From Patescibacteria group bacterium UBA6899 (GTDB taxonomy: Bacteria; Patescibacteriota; Minisyncoccia; Phycocordibacterales; UBA6899), in assembly GCA_002451235.1 (NCBI GenBank), contig DKBN01000033.1:1-33755 (forward strand): a DNA stretch of 33,755 nt. The letters run 5' to 3'. A program made the position numbers and the translations under genes. The first letter of the stretch is position 1. Each line of letters begins with the position of its first letter. Of the stretch, positions 22,139 through 29,164 are shown piece by piece. A model generated the notes under the pieces. That model searched no databases and was not told where the DNA came from. It saw nothing but the letters and a program-made list of their open reading frames with translations.

Positions 22139-22690
22139 TCAGGTACGCATCAGAGCATGCTCGAGTATGGACACCTCCCGCGCGATGGCGTTCGCTTTCC
22201 CCACGAGCTCCAAGATCTCCTTCTCGAGATCTGTGCGCTTGCGGCGACACGATTCGCGTTCCATCCTCTTTTGCATCTCGAGTGTCATCACCTCTTCTTC
22301 GACGTCCGTTCCCGAGATCTCGAGGCCGGAGGCCATAAGAGTATCGTGGTTACTTGATGTGATGCCTTGTGGCGCTCGTTCTCCTTGTACCGATCCCGTA
22401 CGCTCCGCGATCACGCGTTCCTTCGTCTCGCGATAGTCCTCCTTTTCGATCTCGACCCCAAGATCGCGCAATTCGCGTTCTCGGCGGGAGATCTCCGATC
22501 GAAGCGCCAATAAGCGTTGATGGAGTTTGACAAACTCGGCGCGTTTCTTTCGCCTCTCCTCGTCATAATCCTTCGCCTGTTGATCAACGAATGCTCGGTC
22601 GTCTGAACCTTTTTTCTGGTATGGGTTGATCTCGTCCGAATATTCATCGAACTCATCATCATCGAATGCAAGTTCTTCATCGTCGTACAT
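22139..22690 (-). CDS. Coiled-coil protein with acidic N-terminus, 183 aa
   Basis: Starts MYDDEELAFDDDEFDEY, a strongly acidic 30-residue stretch, followed by two helical coiled-coil segments (about 40-95 and 135-183) with a Gly/Ser/Thr-containing break between. It ends 21 nt before the neighbouring coiled-coil gene. The two may work together, but nothing in sequence shows it. Start chosen because TATACT lies 7 nt upstream; the frame is open further back. Confidence 0.7.
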   Translation of the reverse strand: MYDDEELAFDDDEFDEYSDEINPYQKKGSDDRAFVDQQAKDYDEERRKKRAEFVKLHQRLLALRSEISRRERELRDLGVEIEKEDYRETKERVIAERTGSVQGERAPQGITSSNHDTLMASGLEISGTDVEEEVMTLEMQKRMERESCRRKRTDLEKEILELVGKANAIAREVSILEHALMRT

Positions 22691-22697
22691 GAAGTGA

Positions 22698-22706
22698 AGT
22701 ATAGCA
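22698..22706 (-). promoter_or_regulatory. Extended -10 of the 183-aa gene
   Basis: TTGCTATACT (minus strand) ends 7 nt before the ATG at 22690 and begins inside the U tract of the upstream terminator. Confidence 0.5.
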
Positions 22707-22726
22707 AAATCGCCCCAGGGGGCGAT
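22705..22726 (-). terminator. Terminator after the 73-aa gene
   Basis: A 7-8 bp stem ATCGCCCC/GGGGCGAT with a minimal loop is followed by TTTTG on the minus strand, 10 nt after the stop at 22737. Confidence 0.7.
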
Positions 22727-22736
22727 CTTACCGGAG

Positions 22737-22958
22737 CTATTCGAGGGGAAGTTCTCCTTGCCGATCACGGCGTCCGTTCTCGTCGAGCGCCTCTTCGTGC
22801 GCGAGATCCAATAATCGTTCCCGTTTCGCCTCAAGTGCTTCGATATCCTCATCCCAGCTCGGATCATCGGGGTGTTGCGATCTTTTTTCCTTCATTTCTC
22901 GCAATTCTTCCTCGATCTTCTCGAACACCTCTCTAGAATATGTTTGTTCGTTTTCCAT
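22737..22958 (-). CDS. Small charged helical protein, 73 aa
   Basis: MENEQTYSREVFEKIEEELR opens a charged helix; a DDPSWDEDIEALEAKRERLL segment follows and the protein ends RQGELPLE. No motif recognised. A weak TACACT box lies 8 nt before the ATG. It is the first of three consecutive helical genes after fusA. Confidence 0.6.
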   Translation of the reverse strand: MENEQTYSREVFEKIEEELREMKEKRSQHPDDPSWDEDIEALEAKRERLLDLAHEEALDENGRRDRQGELPLE

Positions 22959-22983
22959 ATAGGATCAGTGTATCCGATATCCC

Positions 22984-23011
22984 AGAAACACGAAATACCA
23001 TTTCGGGTGTT
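22984..23011 (-). terminator. Possible terminator after fusA
   Basis: AACAC-cc-GAAAT pairs with ATTTC-GTGTT on the minus strand (2-nt bulge, 3-nt loop), followed by TTCTGG. The U tract is poor. Confidence 0.4.
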
Positions 23012-23036
23012 CCGTTTCCGTTATCGAGCGTCTTGA

Positions 23037-25178
23037 TCATTTTCTTGCCTCAATGACCTGCGCGGCGACATTCGAAGGCACTGGAGCATATTCCGCGAAT
23101 TCCATTGTGAATGTCCCACGGCCCTCCGTCATCGAGCGAAGCGTGGTCGCGTAGCCGAACATCTCGGCAAGGGGAACCATAGCATTCACCACCTTGTTCA
23201 TACCGCGCTCGTCCATCGAATTCACCTGCCCGCGGCGCGACGCGATATTTCCGGTGACATCGCCCATGAACTTGTCCGGGAAAACGACTTCGACCCTCAT
23301 CATCGGTTCGAGCAAGACCGGTTTTGCCTTCTTCGCCGCGGCTTGGAGCGCCATCGAGCCGGCGATCTTAAATGCGATCTCGGAAGAATCGACCTCGTGA
23401 TACGACCCGTCGAAAAGCTCAACGGACACGTTGACCAACTGATACCCTGCGACGACACCGCGTTCCATTCCTTCTTTGACACCCTTTTCCACTGCTGGAA
23501 TGTATTCCTGAGGAATGAGACCTCCTTTAATAGAATTAATGAACTCGAGCCCTCCTGAGCGTTTCGCGGTCTTTGGAAGATCTTCAGGTTTGAGTGTGAG
23601 ATCCATCGGCTTCACGCGGATCTTCACATGACCGTACTGCCCACGTCCGCCGGATTGTTTGATGTACTTCTCTTCATGCTCCGCGGTGCCCTGAATGGTC
23701 TCACGGTACGCGACCTGCGGCTTCCCGGTCGATGCGTCGACGCTGAACTCGCGCTTCATGCGATCGACGATGATCTCAAGATGGAGCTCACCCATGCCCC
23801 AGATGATGGTTTCGCCAGTTTCCGCGTCAGAGGTGACGCGGAAGGTCGGATCCTCTGCAGAGAGACGATTGAGAGCCATGCCCATCTTCTCTTGGTCCGC
23901 CTTCGTTTTCGGCTCAATGCGCATGGAGATGACCGGCTCGGGAACAACAATGCGCTCGAGAATGATCGGATGGTCTTGGTCGCAGAGCGTGTCCGAGGTA
24001 AGCGTATCTTTGAGGCCGACCGCGGCGGCGATCTCTCCCGCGAACACTTTTTTGACCTCTTCGCGCTCGTTCGCATGCATGCGAAGAATACGGCCGATGC
24101 GCTCCTTCTTGTCTTTCGTCGCGTTGTAGACATAGGACCCCGCCTCGAGGGTACCGGAATAGACTCGGAAGAACGCGAGCTGACCGACGAATGGGTCCGA
24201 CATGATCTTGAAGGCGAGTGCGGCGAACGGTTCTTTGTCGTCGGCATGGCGCATGATCTCCTCGCCAGTCTTGGGATCGTGGCCCTTGGTGGGAGGAATA
24301 TCTAATGGGGAAGGAAGATAATCGACGACGGCGTCAAGAACGAGCTGAACGCCCTTGTTCTTCAATGCCGAACCAGTGAATACTGGGACAATCTTGTTCT
24401 CGATCGTCGCCTTACGCAATACGCGCTTCAGGTCTGCGAGCGACGGCTCCTTCCCTTCCAAGTAATCATTCATCAAGGCATCGTCATGCTCGACGACCGC
24501 CTCGAGCAGCATCGCGCGGTATTTCTTGGCGTCCTCGAGGTGTGTCGACGGGATCTCCTGTTCGATGATCTTATTCCCCATCTCGCCCTCGAAGGTGTAA
24601 TACTTCATCGTGAGAAGATCGATGACTCCCTCGAAATGCTCCTCTTCGCCGACAGGGATCTGCATGCGCACAGCGTGCTTGGTAAGACGTTCAAGAATGG
24701 ATTGGAATGAGCGCTCGAACGATGCCCCCATGCGGTCGAGCTTGTTGATGAAACAGACGCGCGGCACTTTGCCTTCGTCGGCATAGCGCCAGTTGGTTTC
24801 GGACTGCGGTTCGACGCCGGCCACGCCATCGAATACGACCACCGCGCCATCAAGGACGCGCAATGAGCGCTTCACCTCGATGGTGAAGTCGATATGCCCC
24901 GGGGTGTCGATGAGATTGAAGCGATGCTTCTTCTCTTTGTCTCCCACGACATAGGTCGGGATCCAAAAGCAGGTCGTCGCAGCGGAAGTGATGGTGATGC
25001 CGCGCTCGCGCTCTTGTTCCATCCAGTCCATAACGGTGTCACCCTCATGCACCTCGCCGATCTTGTGCGAGACGCCGGTATAGAAGAGAATGCGCTCAGA
25101 TACGGTCGTCTTCCCCGCGTCGATGTGCGCGATGATCCCAAAATTCCTTACTTTCTCCAACGGATAGTCACGTTCCAT
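23037..25178 (-). CDS. fusA: Elongation factor G
   Basis: The 713-residue translocation GTPase starts at MERDYPLEKVRNFGIIAHID. It shows G1 AHIDAGKTT, G2 RERGITITSAA, G3 DTPGHIDF, G4 NKLDRMG and the domain IV-V blocks (GGRGQYGHVKIRV, GDVTGNIASRRGQV, MFGYATTLRSMTEGRGTF). It moves tRNA and mRNA after peptide-bond formation and, with RRF, recycles ribosomes. A longer frame extends 20 codons upstream but the family start and conserved alignment favour 25178. Own promoter; it is detached from rpsG and tuf. Confidence 0.99.
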   Translation of the reverse strand: MERDYPLEKVRNFGIIAHIDAGKTTVSERILFYTGVSHKIGEVHEGDTVMDWMEQERERGITITSAATTCFWIPTYVVGDKEKKHRFNLIDTPGHIDFTIEVKRSLRVLDGAVVVFDGVAGVEPQSETNWRYADEGKVPRVCFINKLDRMGASFERSFQSILERLTKHAVRMQIPVGEEEHFEGVIDLLTMKYYTFEGEMGNKIIEQEIPSTHLEDAKKYRAMLLEAVVEHDDALMNDYLEGKEPSLADLKRVLRKATIENKIVPVFTGSALKNKGVQLVLDAVVDYLPSPLDIPPTKGHDPKTGEEIMRHADDKEPFAALAFKIMSDPFVGQLAFFRVYSGTLEAGSYVYNATKDKKERIGRILRMHANEREEVKKVFAGEIAAAVGLKDTLTSDTLCDQDHPIILERIVVPEPVISMRIEPKTKADQEKMGMALNRLSAEDPTFRVTSDAETGETIIWGMGELHLEIIVDRMKREFSVDASTGKPQVAYRETIQGTAEHEEKYIKQSGGRGQYGHVKIRVKPMDLTLKPEDLPKTAKRSGGLEFINSIKGGLIPQEYIPAVEKGVKEGMERGVVAGYQLVNVSVELFDGSYHEVDSSEIAFKIAGSMALQAAAKKAKPVLLEPMMRVEVVFPDKFMGDVTGNIASRRGQVNSMDERGMNKVVNAMVPLAEMFGYATTLRSMTEGRGTFTMEFAEYAPVPSNVAAQVIEARK

Positions 25179-25279
25179 AAATACGAATAACCTATAACCA
25201 AAACTTATTAATATCACCGCATTTTTCGCTCGTTCCAAGAGAGAAAAAAATATGCCTACGAAGAGGCAATCACGGCAGT

Positions 25280-25308
25280 ACTATACAAAAAACTCCCCGG
25301 AAAATCAA
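25280..25308 (-). promoter_or_regulatory. Promoter of fusA
   Basis: TTGATT, 17 nt, TATAGT on the minus strand, giving a leader of about 95 nt. The -35 lies in the U-rich tail of the preceding terminator. Confidence 0.7.
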
Positions 25309-25338
25309 GAAAAGGAAAGGCCGAGCTTGAACTCGGCC
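25305..25338 (-). terminator. Terminator after the 72-aa gene
   Basis: A 7-bp stem GGCCGAG/CTCGGCC with a 6-nt loop is followed on the minus strand by TTTCCTTTTCTT. Confidence 0.8.
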
Positions 25339-25353
25339 GAAAGGGGAACCAGG

Positions 25354-25572
25354 CTACCTCCCGGTCGGAATCTCTGGGAGATCCGGGAAATGTCCCGACA
25401 TCGCACATCCGATGCGCACCCCTCGAAGAAAAATCTCGAGTTGCTCGCGCGACTGAAATGCTTCGGTAGCTACACCATCGCGTGACTCCAACTCAAGGTA
25501 ATAAAGTGTTACCGGTGGATCACCGGGTACCTCAACTGTATCGATCTTTCCTGTTGCCTTGTTGTCCCCCAT
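25354..25572 (-). CDS. Hypothetical protein, 72 aa
   Basis: Starts MGDNKATGKIDTVEVPGDPP and contains VTLYYLELESRDGV, then a short helical part with one Cys, ending PDLPEIPTGR. AGGGAG lies 5 nt before the ATG. The start is 2 nt after the stop of the 127-aa gene, so the pair is co-transcribed. A strong terminator follows. No family recognised. Confidence 0.65.
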   Translation of the reverse strand: MGDNKATGKIDTVEVPGDPPVTLYYLELESRDGVATEAFQSREQLEIFLRGVRIGCAMSGHFPDLPEIPTGR

Positions 25573-25574
25573 AT

Positions 25575-25958
25575 CTACTCCCTGTCAGAACGGAAAAGTT
25601 CACACGGAGAAAGCAGCTCGATCGTCGAATGGTCGTGCGCGGAAAGAGTACCGACGAACACTTCGATCCGATCCGCGCCTTTCTCGAAAACAAACATCTT
25701 GCCAGTGAAGTGTTGGCCGGTCTTCAGGACATTAAGCGGATTCCGCTCGTCGAACAGGAACGTATTTACCACCCAGTCGCATCTGACATTGAGTTTCACC
25801 AAATCGCCGATATTCGCGTAAGGCAAACAGTACGCAAGGATCCTTCCTTGTTCGATAGTCCTTTCTCCGTGCTGCTCCTCGAGATAAAGGAGTCGAGTGG
25901 GTTTCTTTCCAATGGCGCCCTGCCTGTGCTTTCCTTCTGCTTCGACAATTGCATTCAT
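25575..25958 (-). CDS. Hypothetical protein, 127 aa
   Basis: Starts MNAIVEAEGKHRQGAIGKKP, preceded by GGAGGTAAAG. Strand-like segments (RLLYLEEQHGERTIEQGRIL, FTGKMFVFEKGADRIEVFVG) suggest a compact beta domain; no membrane segment. First gene of a two-gene unit inserted between rpsG and fusA. A TTGACT 80 nt upstream may be part of a promoter but its -10 is weak. No family recognised. Confidence 0.68.
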   Translation of the reverse strand: MNAIVEAEGKHRQGAIGKKPTRLLYLEEQHGERTIEQGRILAYCLPYANIGDLVKLNVRCDWVVNTFLFDERNPLNVLKTGQHFTGKMFVFEKGADRIEVFVGTLSAHDHSTIELLSPCELFRSDRE

Positions 25959-26071
25959 CTTTACCTCCGTGTGAGAAACAGATATATTCTTCGTACAACT
26001 TATCAGAAGCTATCATTGAGTCAAGATATAGCCTGCAGAGACAGAGTTCCTCGCCGTGACAGATCCTCGGG

Positions 26072-26542
26072 CTACCACGCGAAGTGGGCGAATGCCTTGT
26101 TCGCTTCCGCCATCTTGTGCACATTCTCGCGCTTCTTGATCGCCTCACCTTCGTTCTTCGATGCAGCAATGAGTTCGTCCGCGAGCTTCTTCGCCATCGG
26201 GGCACCCTTCTTTGAGCGCGCGGCATCAATGATCCAGCGGAGTGCAAGGAACATGCGCCGCTCGGGACGCACCTCGCGCGGCACCTGATAATTTGCGCCA
26301 CCGACGCGACGGGAGCGTACTTCCATCACGGGTCCTGCATTCTTCAATGCCTCTTCATAGACCGCGACCGGGTCCTCCACCTTCAACTGCTTTTTGATCT
26401 CTTCGAACGCATCGTAGACGATCCTCTCCGCAACCGTCTTCTTTCCGCTCCACATGACGTAGTTGATGAGCTGCGTCACCTTGACGTTCTTATACTTATA
26501 GTCCGCCTTCCGCACATTGCGGTTCTTTACGCCTCTGCGCAT
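26072..26542 (-). CDS. rpsG: Ribosomal protein uS7
   Basis: A standard 156-residue S7: MRRGVKNRNVRKADYKYKN, VTQLINYVMWSGKKTVAERI, and VEVRSRRVGGANYQVPREVRPERR-type block, then KREN VHKMAEANKAFAHFAW. It nucleates folding of the 16S 3' domain and lines the E site. There is no clear ribosome-binding site. It has its own promoter and is isolated from both rpsL and fusA. Confidence 0.98.
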   Translation of the reverse strand: MRRGVKNRNVRKADYKYKNVKVTQLINYVMWSGKKTVAERIVYDAFEEIKKQLKVEDPVAVYEEALKNAGPVMEVRSRRVGGANYQVPREVRPERRMFLALRWIIDAARSKKGAPMAKKLADELIAASKNEGEAIKKRENVHKMAEANKAFAHFAW

Positions 26543-26625
26543 AGGATGATGAGTGAGTTATCGCGCGCTTTCGTTTCCCCCAAGCCCGGGTACTGCGCAC
26601 GTGTTTCTAATGGGGTCGGCTTGAA

Positions 26626-26675
26626 TACTCGTGAAACGAGTACCGTGATACTACCTGAATCGGCTCAAAATACAA
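26626..26675 (-). promoter_or_regulatory. Promoter and leader hairpin of rpsG
   Basis: TTGTAT, 16 nt, TAGTAT (26675-26648, minus strand) lie just after the hypothetical gene. Within the 100-nt leader, TACTCG/CGAGTA (26642-26626) forms a hairpin with a TTTCA loop, flanked by CGG and CCG. There is no U tract. It could be a protein-binding leader but this is not shown. Confidence 0.5.
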
Positions 26676-26682
26676 GGCCTTA

Positions 26683-27408
26683 CTAGATTGAAATATCGTT
26701 CGCTTTAAGATATGCCTCCATTTCTTCGAGACTGTCTTCTCGCATCTGATACGTCGGACCTATCATATATCGTTCTGGATCGGTTGATACGCTTGCTGTT
26801 GCAACTGGCGAGTCTTCCCAACGTACAGCCCGAGAATTTGGATCTGTTCTCTTTTCTCTCACCGTGAATTGATTTCCTTGCAGCTCCCCGTATTGATTTC
26901 TCCGCAATGCATACCTCTCTGTTTGTCCATTTTTCTCGTATTGAATGATTTTTGCTTCGGGGAAATTGGGCGCTTCAACCCCCTCAACATGAAGGGGTTT
27001 CCCAAAACTCGGGTCTGGTGCTTGTTCTTTCACCCGATTTGTCCCTTCAATGAATATTGTTGGTTTACTATATTGTGCGTAAAGCTCCTGATATCGCGGT
27101 GATGAAGCGAGTCGATTTTGATATGCCTCCTTCAAGTAAGCTATATTCTCTTGGCGTCTTTGCTCTTCTGATTCAGTATATGCGCGATCCTGAGATTCAG
27201 TAGTTAATCTTTGTTCCAATTGCTCAATTTGTGATTGTTCTTCAGGGGTTTTCTCTCCTGAATTCTTTGCGGCGGCAACGTCTGCCATCACTTGTTCGGC
27301 AAAAGCAGGGTCAACTCCCTGCATTTCTATGCTACTTTCGTTTCCTCCCTCTTGTGTCTCTCCAACAACTTCTTGTCGGAATTGATCTTCGTCATGTTGT
27401 GGTCCCAT
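26683..27408 (-). CDS. Hypothetical acidic protein, 241 aa
   Basis: Starts MGPQHDEDQFRQEVVGETQ. Residues 1-110 are Glu/Gln-rich and helical (EEQSQIEQLEQRLTTESQDR); residues 115-241 look globular with strand segments (KPTIFIEGTNRV, AKIIQYEKNGQTERYALRRN). No signal peptide, membrane segment or known motif. The DNA is visibly more AT-rich than its neighbours, a possible sign of transfer. A promoter with a G10 tract in its spacer lies directly upstream, with the -10 8 nt from the ATG. Confidence 0.7.
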   Translation of the reverse strand: MGPQHDEDQFRQEVVGETQEGGNESSIEMQGVDPAFAEQVMADVAAAKNSGEKTPEEQSQIEQLEQRLTTESQDRAYTESEEQRRQENIAYLKEAYQNRLASSPRYQELYAQYSKPTIFIEGTNRVKEQAPDPSFGKPLHVEGVEAPNFPEAKIIQYEKNGQTERYALRRNQYGELQGNQFTVREKRTDPNSRAVRWEDSPVATASVSTDPERYMIGPTYQMREDSLEEMEAYLKANDISI

Positions 27409-27416
27409 ATGCCAAA

Positions 27417-27448
27417 ATAGTAACCCCCCCCCCGATATCGTGTGTCAA
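27417..27448 (-). promoter_or_regulatory. Promoter with a G10 tract in the spacer
   Basis: On the minus strand TTGACA (27448-27443) is followed by a 20-nt spacer that contains ten consecutive G (27433-27424), then TACTAT (27422-27417), then 8 nt to the ATG. A 20-nt spacer is too long; a tract of 7-8 G would give the optimal 17-18 nt. Confidence 0.6.
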
Positions 27449-27451
27449 ACG

Positions 27452-27706
27452 TTATTCGCAGATATTGTGACCCCCGACATCCGTGAAATACGTGTGTTGT
27501 TTTTCTACATTCACTATCCCGCGATACGCGAAATTCGCTGAGAATACACGGTACCCTTTCATCTTCCCGTGGAGGCGGTGGAGTTTCAATCCTGGAGAAT
27601 GGACGTTCTTTCGGAACGCGTCAACCGCTTGGATGACGTCATCTTGCACCTCTTTGGGGAGTTTCTTAAGCGAGCGGAGAAAACGCCGCGTATAACGATA
27701 CTCCAT
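27452..27706 (-). CDS. RelE/ParE-superfamily toxin
   Basis: The 84-residue basic protein starts MEYRYTRRFLRSLKKLPKEV and has the KLHRLHGKMKGYRVFSANF and RGIVNVEKQHTYFTDVGGH blocks of RelE/YafQ-like toxins, ending GGHNICE. Such toxins cleave mRNA on the ribosome or, in ParE, poison gyrase; the strand-turn before KGYRV and the final DVGGH resemble the RelE/YafQ side. It starts 1 nt after the antitoxin stop, without its own ribosome-binding site, so translation is coupled. Confidence 0.85.
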   Translation of the reverse strand: MEYRYTRRFLRSLKKLPKEVQDDVIQAVDAFRKNVHSPGLKLHRLHGKMKGYRVFSANFAYRGIVNVEKQHTYFTDVGGHNICE

Positions 27707-27707
27707 G

Positions 27708-27932
27708 CTATTTCGGAAGCTTCTTGAGGAGAGAGCGGAGGTTCCCTTTGTAGACCCTTCCTTCTTTTATATCCTGCTCCGCCTCCTGGATACGTTCGAA
27801 CGCCCGCTCCTCACGGAGTCGCCGCAAGGCATTGCGAACTACGTGCGCCTTCGTCTCGGCGTTTCCCTCTCGGATCTCGCTCTCGATGAAATCTTGGAGG
27901 TCCTTTTCTATTGGAGTGGTAATGGTGGTCAT
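27708..27932 (-). CDS. Ribbon-helix-helix (ParD/CopG-like) antitoxin
   Basis: The 74-residue protein starts MTTITTPIEKDLQDFIESEI, a short strand followed by helices, as in ParD-type ribbon-helix-helix proteins; ETKAHVVRNALRRLREER is the second helix. The C-terminal AEQDIKEGRVYKGNLRS would wrap the toxin. First gene of the pair, which fits autorepression from the palindrome over its promoter. Confidence 0.85.
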   Translation of the reverse strand: MTTITTPIEKDLQDFIESEIREGNAETKAHVVRNALRRLREERAFERIQEAEQDIKEGRVYKGNLRSLLKKLPK

Positions 27933-27935
27933 ATG

Positions 27936-27967
27936 CTATATTTTAGTACTAAAACATAGTACATCAA
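27936..27967 (-). promoter_or_regulatory. Toxin-antitoxin promoter with palindromic operator
   Basis: TTGATG (27967-27962), 16 nt, TAAAAT (27945-27940), then 7 nt to the antitoxin ATG. A 24-bp near-perfect palindrome (27936-27959, centre TTTTAGTACTAAAA, one mismatch) covers most of the spacer and the -10, as expected for autoregulation by the antitoxin complex. Confidence 0.75.
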
Positions 27968-27974
27968 GTGCACA

Positions 27975-28002
27975 AACAATATCCCCTTTCGGGGATATTG
28001 TT
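27975..28002 (-). terminator. Stable hairpin after rpsL
   Basis: A 12-bp stem AACAATATCCCC/GGGGATATTGTT with a 4-nt loop lies 4 nt after the rpsL stop. The U tract on the minus strand is short, so termination may be partial, but the position fits the end of the rpsL transcript. Confidence 0.6.
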
Positions 28003-28006
28003 ATCT

Positions 28007-28423
28007 TTATTTCGCCTTGCTTTCTCGTTTGGCGCCGTAGATCGAACGGCCTTGCTTGCGGTTCTCGACGGAGGTCGCGTCGAGGCGTCCGCGGACGATC
28101 TGGTAGCGGAGTCCGACGTCTTTCACGCGACCGCCACGCACCACGACCACAGAGTGCTCCTGGAGCTTGTGACCGATGCCAGGGATGTATGCGGTGATCT
28201 CCATGCCGTTGGTGAGGCGCACGCGGGCGACCTTACGAATGGCAGAGTTCGGCTTGCGAGGAGTCATTGTCGTCACCTTTGTGCACACGCCGCGCTTGAA
28301 GGGAGATGGGTAATGGATCGGGCGATTCTGGATATGGTTAAAGCCGCGGCTCATCGCCACCGACTTTGATTTGCGGCGCACCTGCTTGCGATTTCGTTTT
28401 ACGAGCTGATTTGTGGTTGGCAT
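28007..28423 (-). CDS. rpsL: Ribosomal protein uS12
   Basis: The 138-residue S12 starts MPTTNQLVKRNRKQ. The length and extra segment before KRGVCTKV match the Gram-positive type. TPRKPNSAIRKVARVRL contains the decoding-centre Lys; PGIGHKLQEHSVVVVRGGRVKD follows. The next loop reads KDVGLRYQ (residues 101-108) where the near-universal sequence is KDLPGVRYH: one residue, the position of E. coli Pro90, is missing. S12 monitors codon-anticodon pairing. First gene of the supercluster, with its own promoter; rpsG follows only after 1.5 kb. Confidence 0.98.
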   Translation of the reverse strand: MPTTNQLVKRNRKQVRRKSKSVAMSRGFNHIQNRPIHYPSPFKRGVCTKVTTMTPRKPNSAIRKVARVRLTNGMEITAYIPGIGHKLQEHSVVVVRGGRVKDVGLRYQIVRGRLDATSVENRKQGRSIYGAKRESKAK

Positions 28424-28435
28424 AACAAACAAAAA

Positions 28436-28490
28436 GGCCCTTGTTGGGTAGCGATACTCTATTATAGAGCGCCGGTTTTGACAAGGGTCC
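28436..28490 (-). promoter_or_regulatory. rpsL promoter inside a long-loop hairpin
   Basis: TTGTCA (28484-28479), 17 nt, TAGAGT (28461-28456), overlapped by a TATAAT. The region is flanked by GGACCCTTGT and ACAAGGGCC, which pair (7 bp plus GG/CC across a bulge), followed by TTTTTG on the minus strand. In a read-through transcript from the upstream gene this would be a terminator; a transcript starting at the rpsL promoter has only the 3' arm. Confidence 0.5.
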
Positions 28491-28508
28491 TATGGGCTGG
28501 CGACAACC

Positions 28509-29120
28509 CTATGCCCCGACGAGCAAACGGATGATAAGATTGACGATCGGCGAAATGAATTCCCAAACGAAGAACACGACAATGACGAGCATCACGATCC
28601 AGTACCGCTCCATGTATTGATAGATGTACTGATAACGGTATGGGAGAAGGTTGTGGAGGACCTTCGAACCGTCAAACGGGGGGACGGGAATGAGATTGAA
28701 GACCGCCAAGACGACATTGATGGTGACGATCATAAGCATGAGGCTCACGGCCTCTGGCGGTAATATCGAGGCCCCGACGCGCACAAAGAGAGCGAAGACT
28801 GTTGCGATCCCGAGATTGGTGAGCGGCCCCGCCAAAGCGACCTTCGTGTCGCCCCATTTCTTGTCTCGCAAGTTCGCCGGATTATATGGAACCGGTTTCG
28901 CCCATCCGAACCCCGCGCCGGCCATGATGGTGAGGATGGGGACCAAGATCGAGCCGATCGGGTCAAGATGCTTCAAGGGATTCATCGTGAGTCGCCCCGC
29001 ATAGAGCGCGGTGCGATCCCCTAGGGCGAGCGCCGCGTAGCCGTGAGAGACCTCATGCGCTACGACCGAGAAGATGAGGATGAGTACGCCGAAGATGGTA
29101 TCGATCAGGGTTCCTTGCAT
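28509..29120 (-). CDS. Site-2 protease family (M50) membrane protein
   Basis: The 203-residue polytopic protein has HEVSH at residues 22-26 in the first hydrophobic helix and FNLIPVPPFDGSKVL (about 141-155), the NxxPxxPxDG motif. The AGRLTMNPLKHLDPIGSI block is typical of the short YwhC/Rv-type S2P-like group. It probably cleaves membrane proteins within the bilayer; substrate unknown. Start chosen at 29120, 13 nt after a TATCAT box. A second, longer M50-like gene is at 1.9-3.1 kb. Confidence 0.88.
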   Translation of the reverse strand: MQGTLIDTIFGVLILIFSVVAHEVSHGYAALALGDRTALYAGRLTMNPLKHLDPIGSILVPILTIMAGAGFGWAKPVPYNPANLRDKKWGDTKVALAGPLTNLGIATVFALFVRVGASILPPEAVSLMLMIVTINVVLAVFNLIPVPPFDGSKVLHNLLPYRYQYIYQYMERYWIVMLVIVVFFVWEFISPIVNLIIRLLVGA

Positions 29121-29143
29121 AGTTCGTGTGACCATGATAGCAT
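29115..29143 (+). promoter_or_regulatory. Divergent promoters of rpmB and the M50 gene
   Basis: Plus strand: TTGCAT (29115), 17 nt, TAGCAT (29138), about 20 nt before rpmB. Minus strand: TGC-TATCAT, whose -10 (29139-29134) overlaps the plus -10. The M50 start codon lies within the plus -35. The two units cannot be started at once. Confidence 0.5.
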
Positions 29144-29164
29144 GTGCGCCACGTTTTTCCATAT

